Of a stretch of DNA of 64,000 nucleotides, positions 33,300-46,914 are shown in pieces. How positions within the stretch are numbered: the first letter of the stretch is position 1; each line of letters starts with the position of its first letter. Both the position numbers and the translations under genes were made by a program. The notes below the pieces were generated by a model. That model was not told where the DNA came from and did not search any database. It worked only from the letters and a program-made list of their open reading frames with translations. Origin of the DNA: Lycorma delicatula (lineage: Eukaryota > Arthropoda > Insecta > Hemiptera > Fulgoridae); contig NC_134463.1 in assembly GCF_047948215.1 (NCBI RefSeq), positions 51,953,201 to 52,017,200 of the forward strand, given 5' to 3'.

Positions 33300-36130
33300 G
33301 TGGTTGTCAAAATTTAAGAGATTGATTTAAAACTTCAAAATAAAAACATTCTTATAGACAAAACCCTTATCTCGCATCATATTCCCTCTGTCCACCATTT
33401 TGTGTTTTTAAAAAAAATGTATATCTTAAAAATTGATTGATATATGTTATTGAAGTTTGGTGTACGTATAACTTAACATCTACAAAATAAATAGGTTTGA
33501 AACTTTTACCTCTGAAAATTGCAAAATGATGACTATTTAATTATTTTATAATTAATACTTCGATAAATATTAGTTTTATCGAATAATATTTTATTATGTT
33601 AAATGTTAAGCGGTTTATTGTGAACAAACTAAAACTTCATTTCTAAATTTGTCAATGATAAGCTAAATTATGTCTGAAAATATTAGAGTGGATTGTAAAC
33701 ATTATTTTTCGAAACAAGCAAAAATTCGCAGATTGCGTTTTATATATGTATATACAAAGATCATTAAGATTCAAATTCGAACCCCTTTTTTCTGATGCCA
33801 GATACAGAGTTCAGTTACATTTTTACAAATTATTATTTTTTATTTCTTCTTAATCTGAATCAAAGATATTTAAATTTTATGCATTTAATTTTATTTTATT
33901 ATACTAAAAACGTTATTTAGATGAATGGAATGGTTATTTGTGAGCTAATATTTATAAAAATTTAATAAAATACAACAAAATAAAAAATATCAGAGATATA
34001 AATCTCGAGAAACTTGATGAAAAAATTCACAAAACATTTTTCAAAGAGAATATCTTTGAAAATATTTTGAATTCATGAGGTGCATCGAGAGACTGACAAG
34101 ATGATATAAAGCAGAAGTCTTACGTCATATTTTTTGTATATTATTATTCCTAAGTTAAAAGCAGCATAGTATGTCAGGTTTATTTAGACATTTGAAAAAT
34201 TATTACTATTTTTTTTATCAGTCTGCTATCTTAATATTTAAAAATAATACAAAATTTTTTTTCACCATTTATTTGTTTAAAGTAAAATATTCCTTGTTAA
34301 TAAGAAATGTTTAGGTTTTACAACTATCTGATTATGTAGGATATTATTTTTTTTCATAAAATTTAATTTTCTCTTAGGCTTTATTAGATAGGGATTATTC
34401 GTGATAAAAAAACATCGGAAAGCTTTATTTCTTGTTAACTTCATAAAACACAACATGCGTTAATTTTTATGAAGATAGAAGAGGAAAAATATTCTAGGAA
34501 GAGAAAATTATAATATTCTAGGAAGAGAAAATGAAAGCTGGTTTTTAAAATTCAATTTTCTTAAATTGTAATGAATACATCTGAAGGGATTTTATATAAA
34601 AATTCAATATCAGCCTGACCTTAGTTTTCCTTGTGCTTACGTGTACAAGGAACAAACATTTTTATCTAAGAGAAAAATACTAATACTATTTTATTTTATC
34701 ACACCATATTACCTTTAATTTTTAAAACTAACGCAAATTATATTTGATTTCATCAATTTTTGTTTTTTTATTTTATTTAAATATCTGAAATTCTAATAAT
34801 ACTTTATATTACTGTGTAATGTATTGACAAACACAAGTGTTTCAATATTATTATTATTTTATTATCATCATAATCAGCCCCTTTAACATCCTCCCGCCGA
34901 AAAAAAATCCTAGCTATATGCCTGTTTTACCATAGTTTTTATTAACTAATTGCTTCGTTTGTCATGAGAGGTGATGCATATTATTAATACTATTAGAGAT
35001 GGACTATCTTTGGATGGTCTTCTGATTTGTTACTCTTTGCCAAACAATTTTACTTATGGTCGCAATCCTTTAAGCGAACGATTGTAAAAAAAAAATAAAT
35101 TGCTCAAAAATTAAAATGTATAACAATTTTACTGAATCATGCAGATTCATTTACCAAGAGAATAAATTATATTATAGTTATTATAGAAAAATAAAATAAA
35201 ATCAATTGATAGCAACATTGTCTATCCCGAAAACATTTTAACTCCTTTAAAAATTAAACTGGTACCATACTTTTATAGTTGAATAAAAAAAAAAATCATA
35301 TATATAATCAAACTATTTTCAACTGATCTCCTAGTAAATTTATCGGGAAATTCTCACTTCGATGAATAAATAATTTTCTACATTCAATTGCTCTCAGTTT
35401 TTAAATGATTAAATGAAATTTCCCTTGTATTTCATTTGCCATTTATTATATTTTCCCAATACCTATAATAAACCTTCCCTAAAACAAAAATTAATATCGA
35501 TGATTATACCTAACCTAAGTTAAAAAACTTGCATCTAAATTGTAGCTTAGATCGTAACTTTGAAAACATAAATTCCAGTCAAACAAATCAGAAGTTTAAC
35601 GCACGGTTAATAAAAATAAACAACGACCGCATATTTTAAGACAACCTTTTTTTTATTATAGTTGTACTTATTGCATATGACGTCAAGTATTCGCAGTTTT
35701 AGCTAAACAATACTATATATATGTATATGACAAACATATAAACAAGTTAATGATAACAAAATACAGTGCAATCAAGTTGTATTTGAATAAAAAAACTGCC
35801 GCGCCTCGAACGTCTTTTAAATCCATTAAATAATTTCAAATCTACGTTCAGCAGTCATGTCCATCATTTCCTCATGTTGTTACAGTCGAATTCATGTTGC
35901 ACTAATGATTCTAACAATACCCAATTTATTGCATAAATCAGATCCTTAAATACGGTTCTTTTGAAAAAAAGAAAATCTCCGGTGTTTTAAAAATACCTTA
36001 ATAAAACTCGTATTCAGATGTGTGTTAGAAAACGTTTAGATTAAATTGTTAACATCTTTTTTATCGTAGGATTTTTTTTTAATAGGTGCCTAAATGTTAC
36101 TTTTCCAAAAATCTGCTAAAACACCAATTT
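33300..36130. other. AT-rich stretch; one 24-bp tandem duplication
   Basis: No gene recognised over 2.8 kb. AATATTCTAGGAAGAGAAAA is duplicated in tandem at 34488 and 34512. Small open frames are low-complexity. Confidence 0.45.
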
Positions 36131-36840
36131 TTACTTCCTTGTACGATGTAAAGGAAGTATTGTTATCTCGGAAAATTTCGGTTTTCAGATTTCAACGGAA
36201 CTATATATTTTCCCCATCTCTGAATTCATTTTGACTAGTTTGATCGTGACGTCTGTACGTACGTATGTATCTCGCATAATTCAAAATCGATTAGACGTAG
36301 GATGTTGAAATTTTCGATTTAGAACTGTTGTAACATCTAAATGTATACCTTCCCTTTTGATTGCAATCGACTGGAACAAAAGTGTCCAAAACAGCCCAAA
36401 ATATGTATATTTTGGATATATATTACCAGTTTTGGATATTGTTTTTTTCTTAACTGCAGTAATAAGCCCTCATTGACAGCTTTTCAACGATATCTCATTA
36501 GTAGTAATATATTAATTAGTATTATATTAATTAGGCTAATTAGTAGCCAAATAAATTTTTAATTAATGAATTATTTGTATCTTACAAGGGGAGCACATTG
36601 GTTTGAAACAGATTTAATTTACTTTTTTATAATTTAAATATATTGATTTATTAATAATTATTAACCTATGATTGTAAAAAAATGTTTACAATAAATAATA
36701 ATTCAATAATAGCAATAAAAAAATATGAAAAAAAAATCAGAAGTTATCAGTGAATTAAAATTTTATGTACTTTTAAAAATGCGTATATGTAATTTTATAG
36801 GCATACAAGAAAGTCATGTGGTGCCCATATCAGATTTGGT
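36131..36840 (+). repeat. Rep700 family, full-length copy
   Basis: It starts TTACTTCCTTGTACGATG (with AAGGAAGTA following, which makes a small hairpin) and ends GGCATACAAGAAAGTCATGT then GGTGCCCATATCAGATTT. ACTTCCTTGTACG near the start and, in reverse, ACTTTCTTGTATG near the end form an imperfect 13-bp inverted repeat. Inner landmarks match the 26068 and 46915 copies. The 73-codon open frame at 36341-36562 is not conserved among copies. Confidence 0.8.
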
Positions 36841-37159
36841 GAAATCTCTGATTATTTAATGTTAACTGAAAATTATAATTTAAAATCGTATTATTTTTAT
36901 TTATGCATTTATTCAGTCTACTTGATAATAAATATCGCTATAAAGTTTAGTAACCTTCTCCTGTTTCGTCTTTGTTTTCATTTTGTTGACTGTTGCATCA
37001 TAATAATTTAAAAACCATGACTTTAGATTGATATAAGACTTACATTTATTTAAAGAGTAATAAACAGACTTTTATTCTAACCTAATATTTCAGGTAATAT
37101 TGTTGAATTAATAATAGTATAAATATTTGATGTTAGTAAATACTAATATTTTAGCAATT

Positions 37160-37302
37160 GTGTAACTGTCCACTTTATTAAAGAATTGGAGGATTAGTAT
37201 CTTACTTTCAAATGAAATAACTTTAAATGAAGTGCAGCAAAAAATGTGTATATGTAACTTAATAGGCGTAAAACGAAATCATGTGGTATCCACATCAGAT
37301 TT
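37160..37302 (+). repeat. Rep700-related end fragment
   Basis: TGTAACTGTCCACTTTATTA begins a segment ending ATGTGGTATCCACATCAGAT, the same terminus as Rep700. The first 90 bases are shared with 39449-39545 and are not seen in the 36131 copy, so subfamilies with different inner sequence exist. Confidence 0.6.
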
Positions 37303-37816
37303 TTTTTTCTACTTTCTTACTAATAAAACTAAAGCGGAAAATGAAACATAAATGTTGTTTTATACGTTTTAGATAGAAAAGATTGTTAATTTTAATGATT
37401 TATTTAAAATTAACATAATAAATTTATTAAACTATTTATTTAATAAATAGTATTTGTATAAATTATTTAATATATAGTATTGAATAGTATTTATTCAAAT
37501 AGTATTTAATAAATCTGATAACATGATAAATTTTTTTGCTATTTAGTTTAACAAATTTATGCCTTTTAATTTAACACAATAGGTATGATTTTATTTCCTT
37601 TTAGCTTGTTAATCTCTGTAAATATAAATTATACAACTATACTAATCTGTAGATGTTATTGCAATAATACAAACAGCCCTAGAATTGTTTATATTTAAAA
37701 TACAATGGGTAAAATATAATCTTTTCCCACTCAGCCATAACGTAATATATTAGTGACCATTTTTATGGTTGCATGTAAGAGACAATTGAATCATCAGCTA
37801 AAATGATTCGTTAATA

Positions 37817-37840
37817 AATAATAATAATAATAATAATAAA
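37817..37840. repeat. AAT trinucleotide repeat
   Basis: Seven or so ATA units; simple sequence. Confidence 0.8.
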
Positions 37841-38590
37841 CATAAATATATTATGGATTTTATGTGAATCTAATTGAATTTAATTAAACAGTATAAAATT
37901 AACGTGTTCGATGCTCTTAATACTTTCTGCTTGATATAGCAACTTAGTGTACACACATATTTATTTTTCATGAAGAAGAATCATGATATTATTCTTTATA
38001 GTCAGTTGTGCAGAGGAATTGAAAAATTTTACGATGCATATGAGCTGCGACGGCAGAAACAACCGTTAACATCATGTATACGTTCCCTACCATAATTTTA
38101 GCTTCAGGGTCCGTGTAATGTGGATATACTCTGTATGTATATGTAGAATATAAAGCATGGTTGATACTTTATTCATGAAAATTCAAATTGTTTTTAGTCT
38201 TGTAAAATCAGTATCGAAAAACTTATTTAATAAATTTATATGTATGTCGCTTTTTTTTTCAGAACCAATGTCGATTACTTTACATAACATAGATTTATTT
38301 CAAATAACTTCTTCACATTTTATTAATATTTATTAAAAATATATTTTCATGATATTTTATTAAATATTATTATCTTTTTAACCTACTTCAAAAAAAGGGG
38401 GAGGTACTCAATTCTACCTACGAATGTATTTACTTATACTCATATAATTAAGTACGGTTCTTGCATTATGTTAATAAATAATCTTAATAAAGAGTACAAT
38501 TACTCTATTAAAGTATTGTTACCCACGACAGAACGGAGACTATATGCGTTTGGGGTAAGAGGTTGTGTGTATATGTCTGTTACAATTTTT

Positions 38591-38832
38591 CTCAAAACTA
38601 CTCCACCGATTTTGATGCGGTTTTTTTGCATTATGTAGGTATCGCGTCAGAGAAAATTCTTAGACAAGTTTTACGATTATAGGCCACCAGGGTACGCTGC
38701 AGTAGATGTGTTTATCTAAAACAATTGGACCAACTTTGATGCGAGTTTTTGCATTCTATAAGTATCACCTCAGGGCAAGTTCTTAGATAAGTTTTTCGGT
38801 AATAAGCCGCCATGGAGCGCTGCAGTAGATAT
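38591..38832 (+). repeat. Tandem duplication, period about 124 bp
   Basis: CTCAAAACTACTCCACCGAT then TTTTGATGCGGTTTTT and GCTGCAGTAGATGTG recur as CTAAAACAATTGGACCAACT, TTTGATGCGAGTTTTTG and GCTGCAGTAGATATA. The ACTACTCCACCGATTTTGAT type of sequence is familiar from non-coding parts of several arthropod transposons; a class is not assigned. Confidence 0.65.
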
Positions 38833-38907
38833 ATTGCTTCGAAACGGTTTCGTGGGTTTTTAAAAATGTTTACTATTGTCACTTGTTTTCAATTAACTGC
38901 TTTTTTA

Positions 38908-39236
38908 CTTCCTTGTACGAAGGAAAGGAAGTACTGTGATCGCAAAAAATTTTAGTTTTCAGATTTTAACGGAAATATCCATTTTGACCATCGCTGAATC
39001 CATTTTGACTGGTTTCGACGTGACGTCTGTACGTACCTACGGACGTATTCAGTTTCGGGTTCGAATTCGAGTTCATTTTCTTTGTTTCTTTTAGTTTTTT
39101 TTTAATTTAAATATATAAATAATTATTAATCTGTGATTGTAAAAATATTTTTACAATAAACAATAATTCAATAATAATAATTTTTAAAAAATCAGAAGTG
39201 AAATAAAATTTTATCTATTTTCATTTTAATTCAAAA
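38908..39236 (+). repeat. Rep700 copy with internal deletion
   Basis: It starts ACTTCCTTGTACGAAGGAAA like the full-length copies and follows them through GACGTCTGTACGTACCTACG, then jumps to the late part (TTTTAATTTAAATATATAAA). About 300 inner bases are missing. Confidence 0.7.
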
Positions 39237-39545
39237 AATGTTAGTGGTTAATAATGATTAATAAACCAATAAATTTATATTAAAAAAAGAAAGTTAAATA
39301 TATGTATATGAAATCGGAACCGATGTGTCCATGGTTGCAGAACCAACACGTTCTCACTTACACCTCATTACTACTTGAGTGACGTGAAACAAAAATAATA
39401 TATTAATTAATATAAAATGCTGAATCGGACACCACCAAAAAATAATATGTGTAACTGTCCACTTTAATAAAGAATTGGAAAATCTTATCTAGCTTTCAAA
39501 TGAAATAAGTTTAAATGAAAAAAAATGTGTATATGCAATCAACGT
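39237..39545. repeat. Rep700-related fragments
   Basis: TTAGTGGTTAATAATGATTA to AAAAAAAGAAAG (39240-39292) resembles the opposite-strand inner part of Rep700. GTGTAACTGTCCACTTTAAT (39450) to 39545 repeats the 37160 fragment. Confidence 0.45.
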
Positions 39546-40551
<1,006 letters not shown>

Positions 40552-41114
40552 TAAAAAATCTACTTGAAAATTAAATAATTAACAGATTATTTAAGTAAGG
40601 TTAGATAAATTATCGGTATTTCTTTCCTAGTTTCTAAAGATTGCATTACAAACGACTGACAAATCCAGATGAATGAAAAAATAATACTGGTGAGATACAT
40701 AGTGTCTTATTTCAAAGGCACAGTAATCATCCTTTTCTACTATTTGTTTGATATAAATATACAGCGTCTAACCTAAGTGATCAAATTCAAACACGGAATT
40801 TAATCATGTTATGCATTTATGGAAAAGAAAAGCATGTGATTCACTTTTAATTTGCAAATAAAATTATGTATTGCTAGTATTACCAATGGAAAGTTTAATT
40901 AGAGATATTAATTTTATAAAAATAATTAATATTATTAAAATTGATTAATGGATTTACTGCCTTTGTCTATCTTTTGTTTGTGTTTAAATTTGAGGTAAGG
41001 TTAAGGAGATTGTTTTAATTGATTTTTTGATTATGGCTAAATAAAAATTGTTTAAATTATCTTTCAGTACAGTTGAGAAAAAGTTTAAAAATCCAAATTA
41101 ATTTTTTCATTACA

Positions 41115-42471
41115 CAGAGTGATTCAAAGAAACGGGAAATTTTGAAAGTTGTGTTGGTAGCCGTGGGCGATTGGTACACTTGATAAGTGGCGCCAGCCTC
41201 TCTAACCTAAACTAACTGCCATTTAGTTGTCATGGATTCTTGGAGTGGTGCGCAACGTGCATTTGCTAGTAAAGCGTTTTACAAAAACAATGACAGTGTG
41301 GAGGGAGCGCGTAGAGAATTTCGCCGTCATTTTAATCTGGGACGGCACGACCGTGTTCCATCAGCACATGCAATTAAAACATGGATATCTAATTTTGAGG
41401 AAACTGGTTCGGCAATGAAAAAGAAACCTCCAGGCCGTGAGCGAACTGTCCGTAAACCACAGAATGTTCAAGCTTTACAAGATGCTGTCACACGAAGTCC
41501 ACATCGGTCAATCCGTCGTCTCTCAGCATCTTTACATCTGCATAGTTCAAGTGTTCGAAGAATGTTAGTGAAGGACTTGCAATACCATACGTACAAGTTG
41601 GAGATCGTCCAGGAACTGAAACCGAACGATGCAGTTGTGCGAGCACAATTCTGTAATGAAATGCTTCAGAAGATAAATGATAACGAAGAGTTTGTTCACG
41701 AATTGTAGATGTCAGACGAAGCGCATTTCCACCTCAGTGGATTTGTTAACAAGCAAAATTTCAGGTGCTGGGCACAAGAAAATCATACGCAGCTACACCA
41801 GCGTCCGTTGCACACCCATAAAGTGACCGTGTGGTGTGCTATGTCATCTTACGGTGTTATAGGCCCTTATTTTTTTGAGGATGACAACGGTCTTGCGATT
41901 ACACTCGACGTCGGCTCGTTACGTAGCCATGCTTGAAACCTTTGTTGTGGAACAACAAAAGAGATTTCCACCGATTCTTAATACAGCCTAATGTCAACAA
42001 GACAGAGCAACGTCACGTACTGCACGAATATCGATGGCAGCTGTACGCCGATTGTTTGGACAACGTGTCATTTCACGAAATGGTGACATTAGATGGCCTC
42101 CCAGATCGCCTGATCTCTCAGCTTGCGATTACTTTTAGTGGGGTCACCTAAAAAAGCAAAGTGTTCCACAGTAGACCTGCTACAACGGAAGAACTGAAGG
42201 CAGAGATCCGAGAAGCAATTGCGGAAATTCTAGTTGAGATGTTACGTCAAACTATGAACAATTTAACGAAGAGACTTCGTGAGTGTTTACGTCGAAGAGG
42301 AGGTCACCTGCAAGATGTCATCTTTAAAAAATAAACTAAAATGATGTATCCTAAAATGGAAACATTTGTACAATTACATGAAATAAAATTCATTTTCTAA
42401 AAAACATTTTTTTTTTTAAATCATTAACGTTATTTAATTTTTAATATTTCTCGTTTCTTTGAATCACCCAG
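41115..42471 (+). mobile_element. Tc1/mariner-superfamily DNA transposon, full length, decayed ORF
   Basis: The terminal inverted repeats are about 28 bp: the left end has GAGTGATTCAAAGAAACGGG and the right end, reversed, GGGTGATTCAAAGAAACGAG. TA follows the right end (42472); the left flank is CA where TA is expected, probably mutated. The transposase relic fills 41232-42334. The total length of 1357 bases is normal for this superfamily. LINE-B begins 28 bases further on. Confidence 0.9.
41232..42334 (+). pseudogene. Transposase with D,D41D spacing (rosa/VISITOR-like), interrupted
   Basis: The N-terminal part from ATG 41232 (MDSWSGAQRAFASKAFYKN) is a helix-turn-helix region ending with YKLEIVQELKPND. 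A stop at 41706 lies just before MSDEAHFHLSGFVNKQN, which holds the first catalytic Asp (41715). WCAMSSYGVIGPYFFEDDNG follows; a frameshift leads to SARYVAMLETFVVEQQKRFP, then QQDRATSRTA with the second Asp (42001) and SPDLSACDYF with the third (42127). That spacing is 41 residues. Further stops at about 41985 and 42136 and a frameshift precede the end KRLRECLRRRGGHLQDVIF. All three acidic residues survive, but the frame is broken at least five times. A W to stop change explains 41706. Confidence 0.85.
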
Positions 42472-42498
42472 TATTTTATGAAGTACGAGCTCAACATT

Positions 42499-43075
42499 TT
42501 TTCTTTTCTTTTGCTTTTACGACCTCATAGTGTCACTTAAGTTCAATTTCTGGGCCAGTCCACTTTGTAATCGGTTCTTTTTTCCAAATCCTGTGAGTTG
42601 TGTTTTATTTTTCTTCTTATTTTTGCCCACATCTTTTTGAGGCGTTCTGATCTTCGGCGCCTGTCCTTTGATTTTAGGTTCAAATGTTATCATATCAGTT
42701 TAAATTATTTTTTCGTATTTTCCAGATTTTGTAATTAGATCTTCTTTGGAGATTACCAACTTTTCCATATCTTTCCGGACTTCTTTTATCCATTTCGGTT
42801 TTGTTGTTCTTTTCCATTATGTTAATTATTTTTTTTTGCAATTCTGGTGTTTACTGCTCTAAGTAGGTGCCCCAAGAATGAAATTCTTTTTTTCCTGAAG
42901 AAATTTGTTAGTTGGGTTATTATTTTATATATTTCTTCACTTGGTATTATCCTCCACTGTCCTTCTACTATGTTTTTCTTGTTTATGCATTTTCTGACTA
43001 TCTTCCTTTCTATCTTTTCGATCCTTTCTACTTCTCCAATTTTCTATTTAATCTTTCTATATTTTTAGGAAAATA
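42499..43075 (-). mobile_element. LINE-B 3' end, copy B (RT C-terminal region)
   Basis: The minus strand encodes, with frame changes, EKIERIEKKMVRKCINKKNI, EGQWRIIPSEEIYKI, the RKKRISFLGHLLRAVN block, then KWIKEVRKDMEKL and a basic tail up to PITKWTGPEIEL. FLGHLLR is the usual block after the RT thumb in one group of arthropod LINEs. The 3' end coincides with that of copy A at 11485, which shows a true element terminus. The RT core is absent. Confidence 0.7.
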
Positions 43076-43965
43076 ATTTTTTTTTGCTATTACTCTTCAA
43101 AAACGATAGAAAAATCTATTAATAGGATATATTTTCTTGTTAAAGAAAATTAGAAATACATTGGAAAAATATAATATAATTATGATTTAAAGAAATAAAT
43201 TCATCTTTATTAAGACATGTTCTTTATTAAGACAAATTTATATTTACCAAGACATGCTTTTTGTTAAAGCATTTCTAATAAAGAGATGTAGATGCATTTT
43301 GTAGAATTATAATGAACAGGCAGGGTGGCATAGAATTTATTTTAGATTCGTTATTCTGTAATCGTAAATTTCAAGGTAAATTTTACGACCAGGATCTAGA
43401 TACAGGGAATCTTGTTGTGATCCTCTGATCATACCTAAACCTATTTTTCATAATTCAAAATTATTCAGAGATATTTTTAAATTGTGTTCTTTATACAGCC
43501 GTGATGTAGATTTTGTTCTAGAAATTTAACTATTACTGATATTTGTAAATAAAATTTGTTTAGTTTTTTTTTTTAAATGAAAAATTAGTTTTATATTAGC
43601 ACTCAGATTAAATACAAATTTATTGTACTGTTCAGTTCCTTTCTTCTACTGTAATCTTTTATAAGTACATCTTTTCTTATTGATTTATACGCTTTAATAT
43701 TTCTCGTCTCATAAAAATTTTAATTTTAATTAATTTATTTTAATTTTCTAAGCTAGAATTGCATTAAACTTTATGTAGCACACCTCAATCTTATTTTTCC
43801 AAACGATTTAAGTATTGGGTTTATTTTGAATTTAAAATTATTAAAATAGCAATAAGATTTTGGTTTTTGTAAAAGTCGTTACCGTGAGATATTTATGAAG
43901 GATATTTCAAAATTGACATCCGATTAACTGTTGAAAATAAACTGGTTTACATAGAAACATAGCAC
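43076..43965. other. AT-rich spacer, no gene recognised
   Basis: No open frame, repeat copy or RNA gene was seen. Confidence 0.45.
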
Positions 43966-43977
43966 ATCATTATAACT

Positions 43978-44681
43978 TCAACGGATTAAAGACTCAGTGT
44001 TGCCGTGGGACTCCTCTTGCAGGAACTCTCGTCGTGAGGAAGTGGTCCTCCGCCGGTTACGGTTGGGGCATACGAGAATCACACACGAATATCTAATGTC
44101 AGGAGAAGACCCACCCCTGTGCACACGATGCAACTGGTGTGCACCACTTTCTCATGGACTGCGTATGTTATGCGGCGTTGTGTCGTCAGTTTAATATACC
44201 CAGCAGCATTCGTGATGTCTTGGGCAATGATGGCAGGGTTTTGGAACGAATGTTTCTCTTTTTGCATAGTACTGGGTTACTGCAAAGGATTTAATATACT
44301 TATATATGTTTTTCTGTAAGGAGAGTTTTTAATAATTTTAACCTTTATTTTCGATTTGATTTGTTAGTTCTATGTGTTTAATTTTACTATCCGGGGTGAG
44401 GATTTTTGTACAACCCATCAGAGTTAGGTAAGTTTTTATACTTTCTTTATTCTATTATGTTTTTTTTAATATTTTATCAACTTTGTCTGTGATATTAGTT
44501 TTGGGTTTATTTTGTCTTCTTGGCTTGTGTTAATACATTTTTATTATATGATTAATATTACGTTTACACCTTGTATAGCTTATTATTTTGGAGTTATATT
44601 AACCTTTTAATAATAACTACCGGGCGATGATAACGCCCAAGCGTTTTTCGCCCACAAACAACCAAACAAAAAAAAAAAAAA
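43978..44681 (+). mobile_element. Jockey-like LINE, 5' truncated, with 12-bp target duplication
   Basis: A perfect duplication ATCATTATAACT flanks the copy (43966-43977 and 44682-44693). The 3' end has a GC-rich GGGCGATGATAACGCCCAAG block and a poly-A of about 15 bases. About 390 bases of 3' UTR follow the coding remnant. The short length and poly-A are typical of a target-primed, incompletely reverse-transcribed copy. Confidence 0.88.
43997..44294 (+). pseudogene. C-terminal end of Jockey-like ORF2
   Basis: It reads RREEVVLRRLRLGHTRITHE, then EYLMSGEDPPLCTRC, a frameshift near 44140, then HHFLMDC and QFNIPSSIRDVLGN followed by ERMFLFLHSTGLLQRI and a TAA at 44292. LRLGHTRLTHG-like and EDPPLC-C followed by HHFLMDC form the Cys/His motif at the end of many Jockey-clade ORF2 proteins. 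Only this end is present, so there is no enzymatic core. Confidence 0.75.
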
Positions 44682-44693
44682 ATCATTATAACT

Positions 44694-46075
44694 GCGAGTA
44701 ATAGATCCATAATACGACCTGCTTTGAGAGAGTGGTTCAAGATTGGCATCCGAAAATTGAAAATCTTAAAAAAATCAATCAGGTTATCAAACTGACAGAT
44801 GGTAATTACAATGTTTTAGGATTTAAGGGAATTTTAATGATAGAATATAATGAATCTGGGACCAGAATAACATCAAAAGTTTATTGCGAAATACTGAAAA
44901 TTTAAAAAGCAATCCAAACTAATTAATTGCTCATGATTCCAAAGAATTTGTTTTGTGCATAATAATTTGCAGATTACATCCCTTAAATCGTACAAAAACC
45001 TAAATTGACCAGTTCAAATAGAATATTTTTGAATTTCCTGTCTACAGGTGGCGCTAGGTACTATCTCCTTCTTTATAGAAGACTTTTTCATATAGAAGGA
45101 TTTTCAGTGACTTGAAAGTAAGAGAGTCATTTTAATAACTGGTTACGTAACCTGACAGACAAGTTCTTCAATAAGATCTGCGGGATACGGTGGCTAATTT
45201 CCGTGGCGTTTGAGTACTAAAAAAACCTTTTTACAAGTTATTCGTAAGCAAATTTGGAATAACTCTCTAACAAATATTATACGTAAAAAATCTTAGTTTT
45301 ATTCATTTAAATACATATTCATTAAGGAAATAAATAATAAATTTATCCGGAGAAACCTGCATATAAAGTTAGTAGAGCATTTAAAAACACCATTTAGTTA
45401 TTTTGTGAGAAAGATTAAAATGTTTTAGATTGATTAAAAAATGAATTTGAAACACATATTCACGAACATTGCAATATATATATATTTTTTTGTTTAAAGT
45501 AATCTGTTTTAATATATTGTCAAGTTATTTTAATATTATCTGATGAATTAGTATATATATTTTTTTATTATTTTCAAATAAAACTGGAAAAAAAAAAATT
45601 AATTTAACTCGTTTGATAAATAATTCTATGACATAACTGATAAAGTTCCTTCCTCTAGGTTGTAACTTATTCAACTACATATTTAACCGGCACCAGGTGG
45701 TACACATGACATCTGTTAAACCAGTGGATTGCAAATATGAAGAATTTTGGAAGCCGGATATTTTGTGTGGATCGTTATAACTATAAATTTTCATTTCTGC
45801 TTCGTATATAAAGTATGATAGGTCTTGAATTATGTTCCATTACAAATGAATTTCTTAAATTTAACGTGTAACCGTTCGTTTTTATCCAGTACCGTTTTAA
45901 ACCATACACATTGTTATTAACTGCTTAGTTTTTCTATTTTATTAATTCCAGTACTTCAATATTTTCAATATCAAACTTACAAAATCTATAAATTTATTTT
46001 ATTTTTAATAAAAACTAATTAGTAAGCCTTTTTTTTATTTACATTAAATAACTACTTACCTAACAACACTACTAC
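44694..46075. other. AT-rich spacer, no gene recognised
   Basis: No coding or repeat signal could be supported. Confidence 0.45.
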
Positions 46076-46470
46076 TTTAATAACACCCCCAAGGCAACCG
46101 GTCCTCGCCGTTAAGCATAACACAGTCACCTCGGAGTGTCGTGGCAGGTTTCTCTGTCCGCCCTAGCTATCCGCCTTCTGGGTTTTTCCCACCGGGATCT
46201 CCCCAACTTCACTAAGACACACCAAAATTCCTATTCCGGATAGCCGCTATGCGCTTCTGCTAAGGAGCTACCCATCCTGTCCCTAATCTAACAGTTCCGG
46301 ATGTACGTTTCGCACATTCTTCACTTCGCGACCCATTCATACCTTGAGGGTTCTTTATGCCATCATCGGGAAGTCCCGACCCGTCCACTCTTGAATGTGG
46401 GTGGGCCCGAACACCCTAGACAAAAAGACTACCACCCTGATCCTGAACGTCGCCACGCTTTGACCCTATT
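46076..46470 (-). repeat. GC-rich block, possible LINE 3' UTR
   Basis: About 390 bases are far richer in G and C than either flank, with sharp edges. The minus strand ends GACCGGTTGCCTTGGGGGTG then TTATTAAAGTAGTAG, which is reminiscent of 3' ends of R1/Jockey-type elements. No open frame longer than chance is seen. Orientation and class are inferred from that end only. Confidence 0.4.
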
Positions 46471-46914
46471 TTTTTTTTAAATTAGTAATTTTTTAATTAG
46501 TAAGACTTGACTGTCAAATTTATTTGAATGAAAAAATCTAGCAAATAATCAACGATCAACGCGATATAACTTTGATATTCGGGTTCAATTGCTGATATTG
46601 TCTAAATTGTTATTGCTCGTATTTTGGAAATCCTACCTCGTATTTTATAATTCACAATACCTTTTTTCCTTACACCGTATTATAAAAAATAATAAATTGT
46701 AAGGAAAAAAGTGTTTACCACGAAATAACTTAAAATAAACTACATTATTCAAACTGTTAAAATTATTTATTTTTTTTTTTCATATACTGTATGTTCTTTA
46801 TAAGCTTTATAACAAATTATATGGTTGAAATATTTAATAAAATGAAAAAGAAATGTTTTGCCACTACATCCAAATCCGTTATTGTGTATTGTGGATATTT
46901 ACTTAAGTTAAAGA

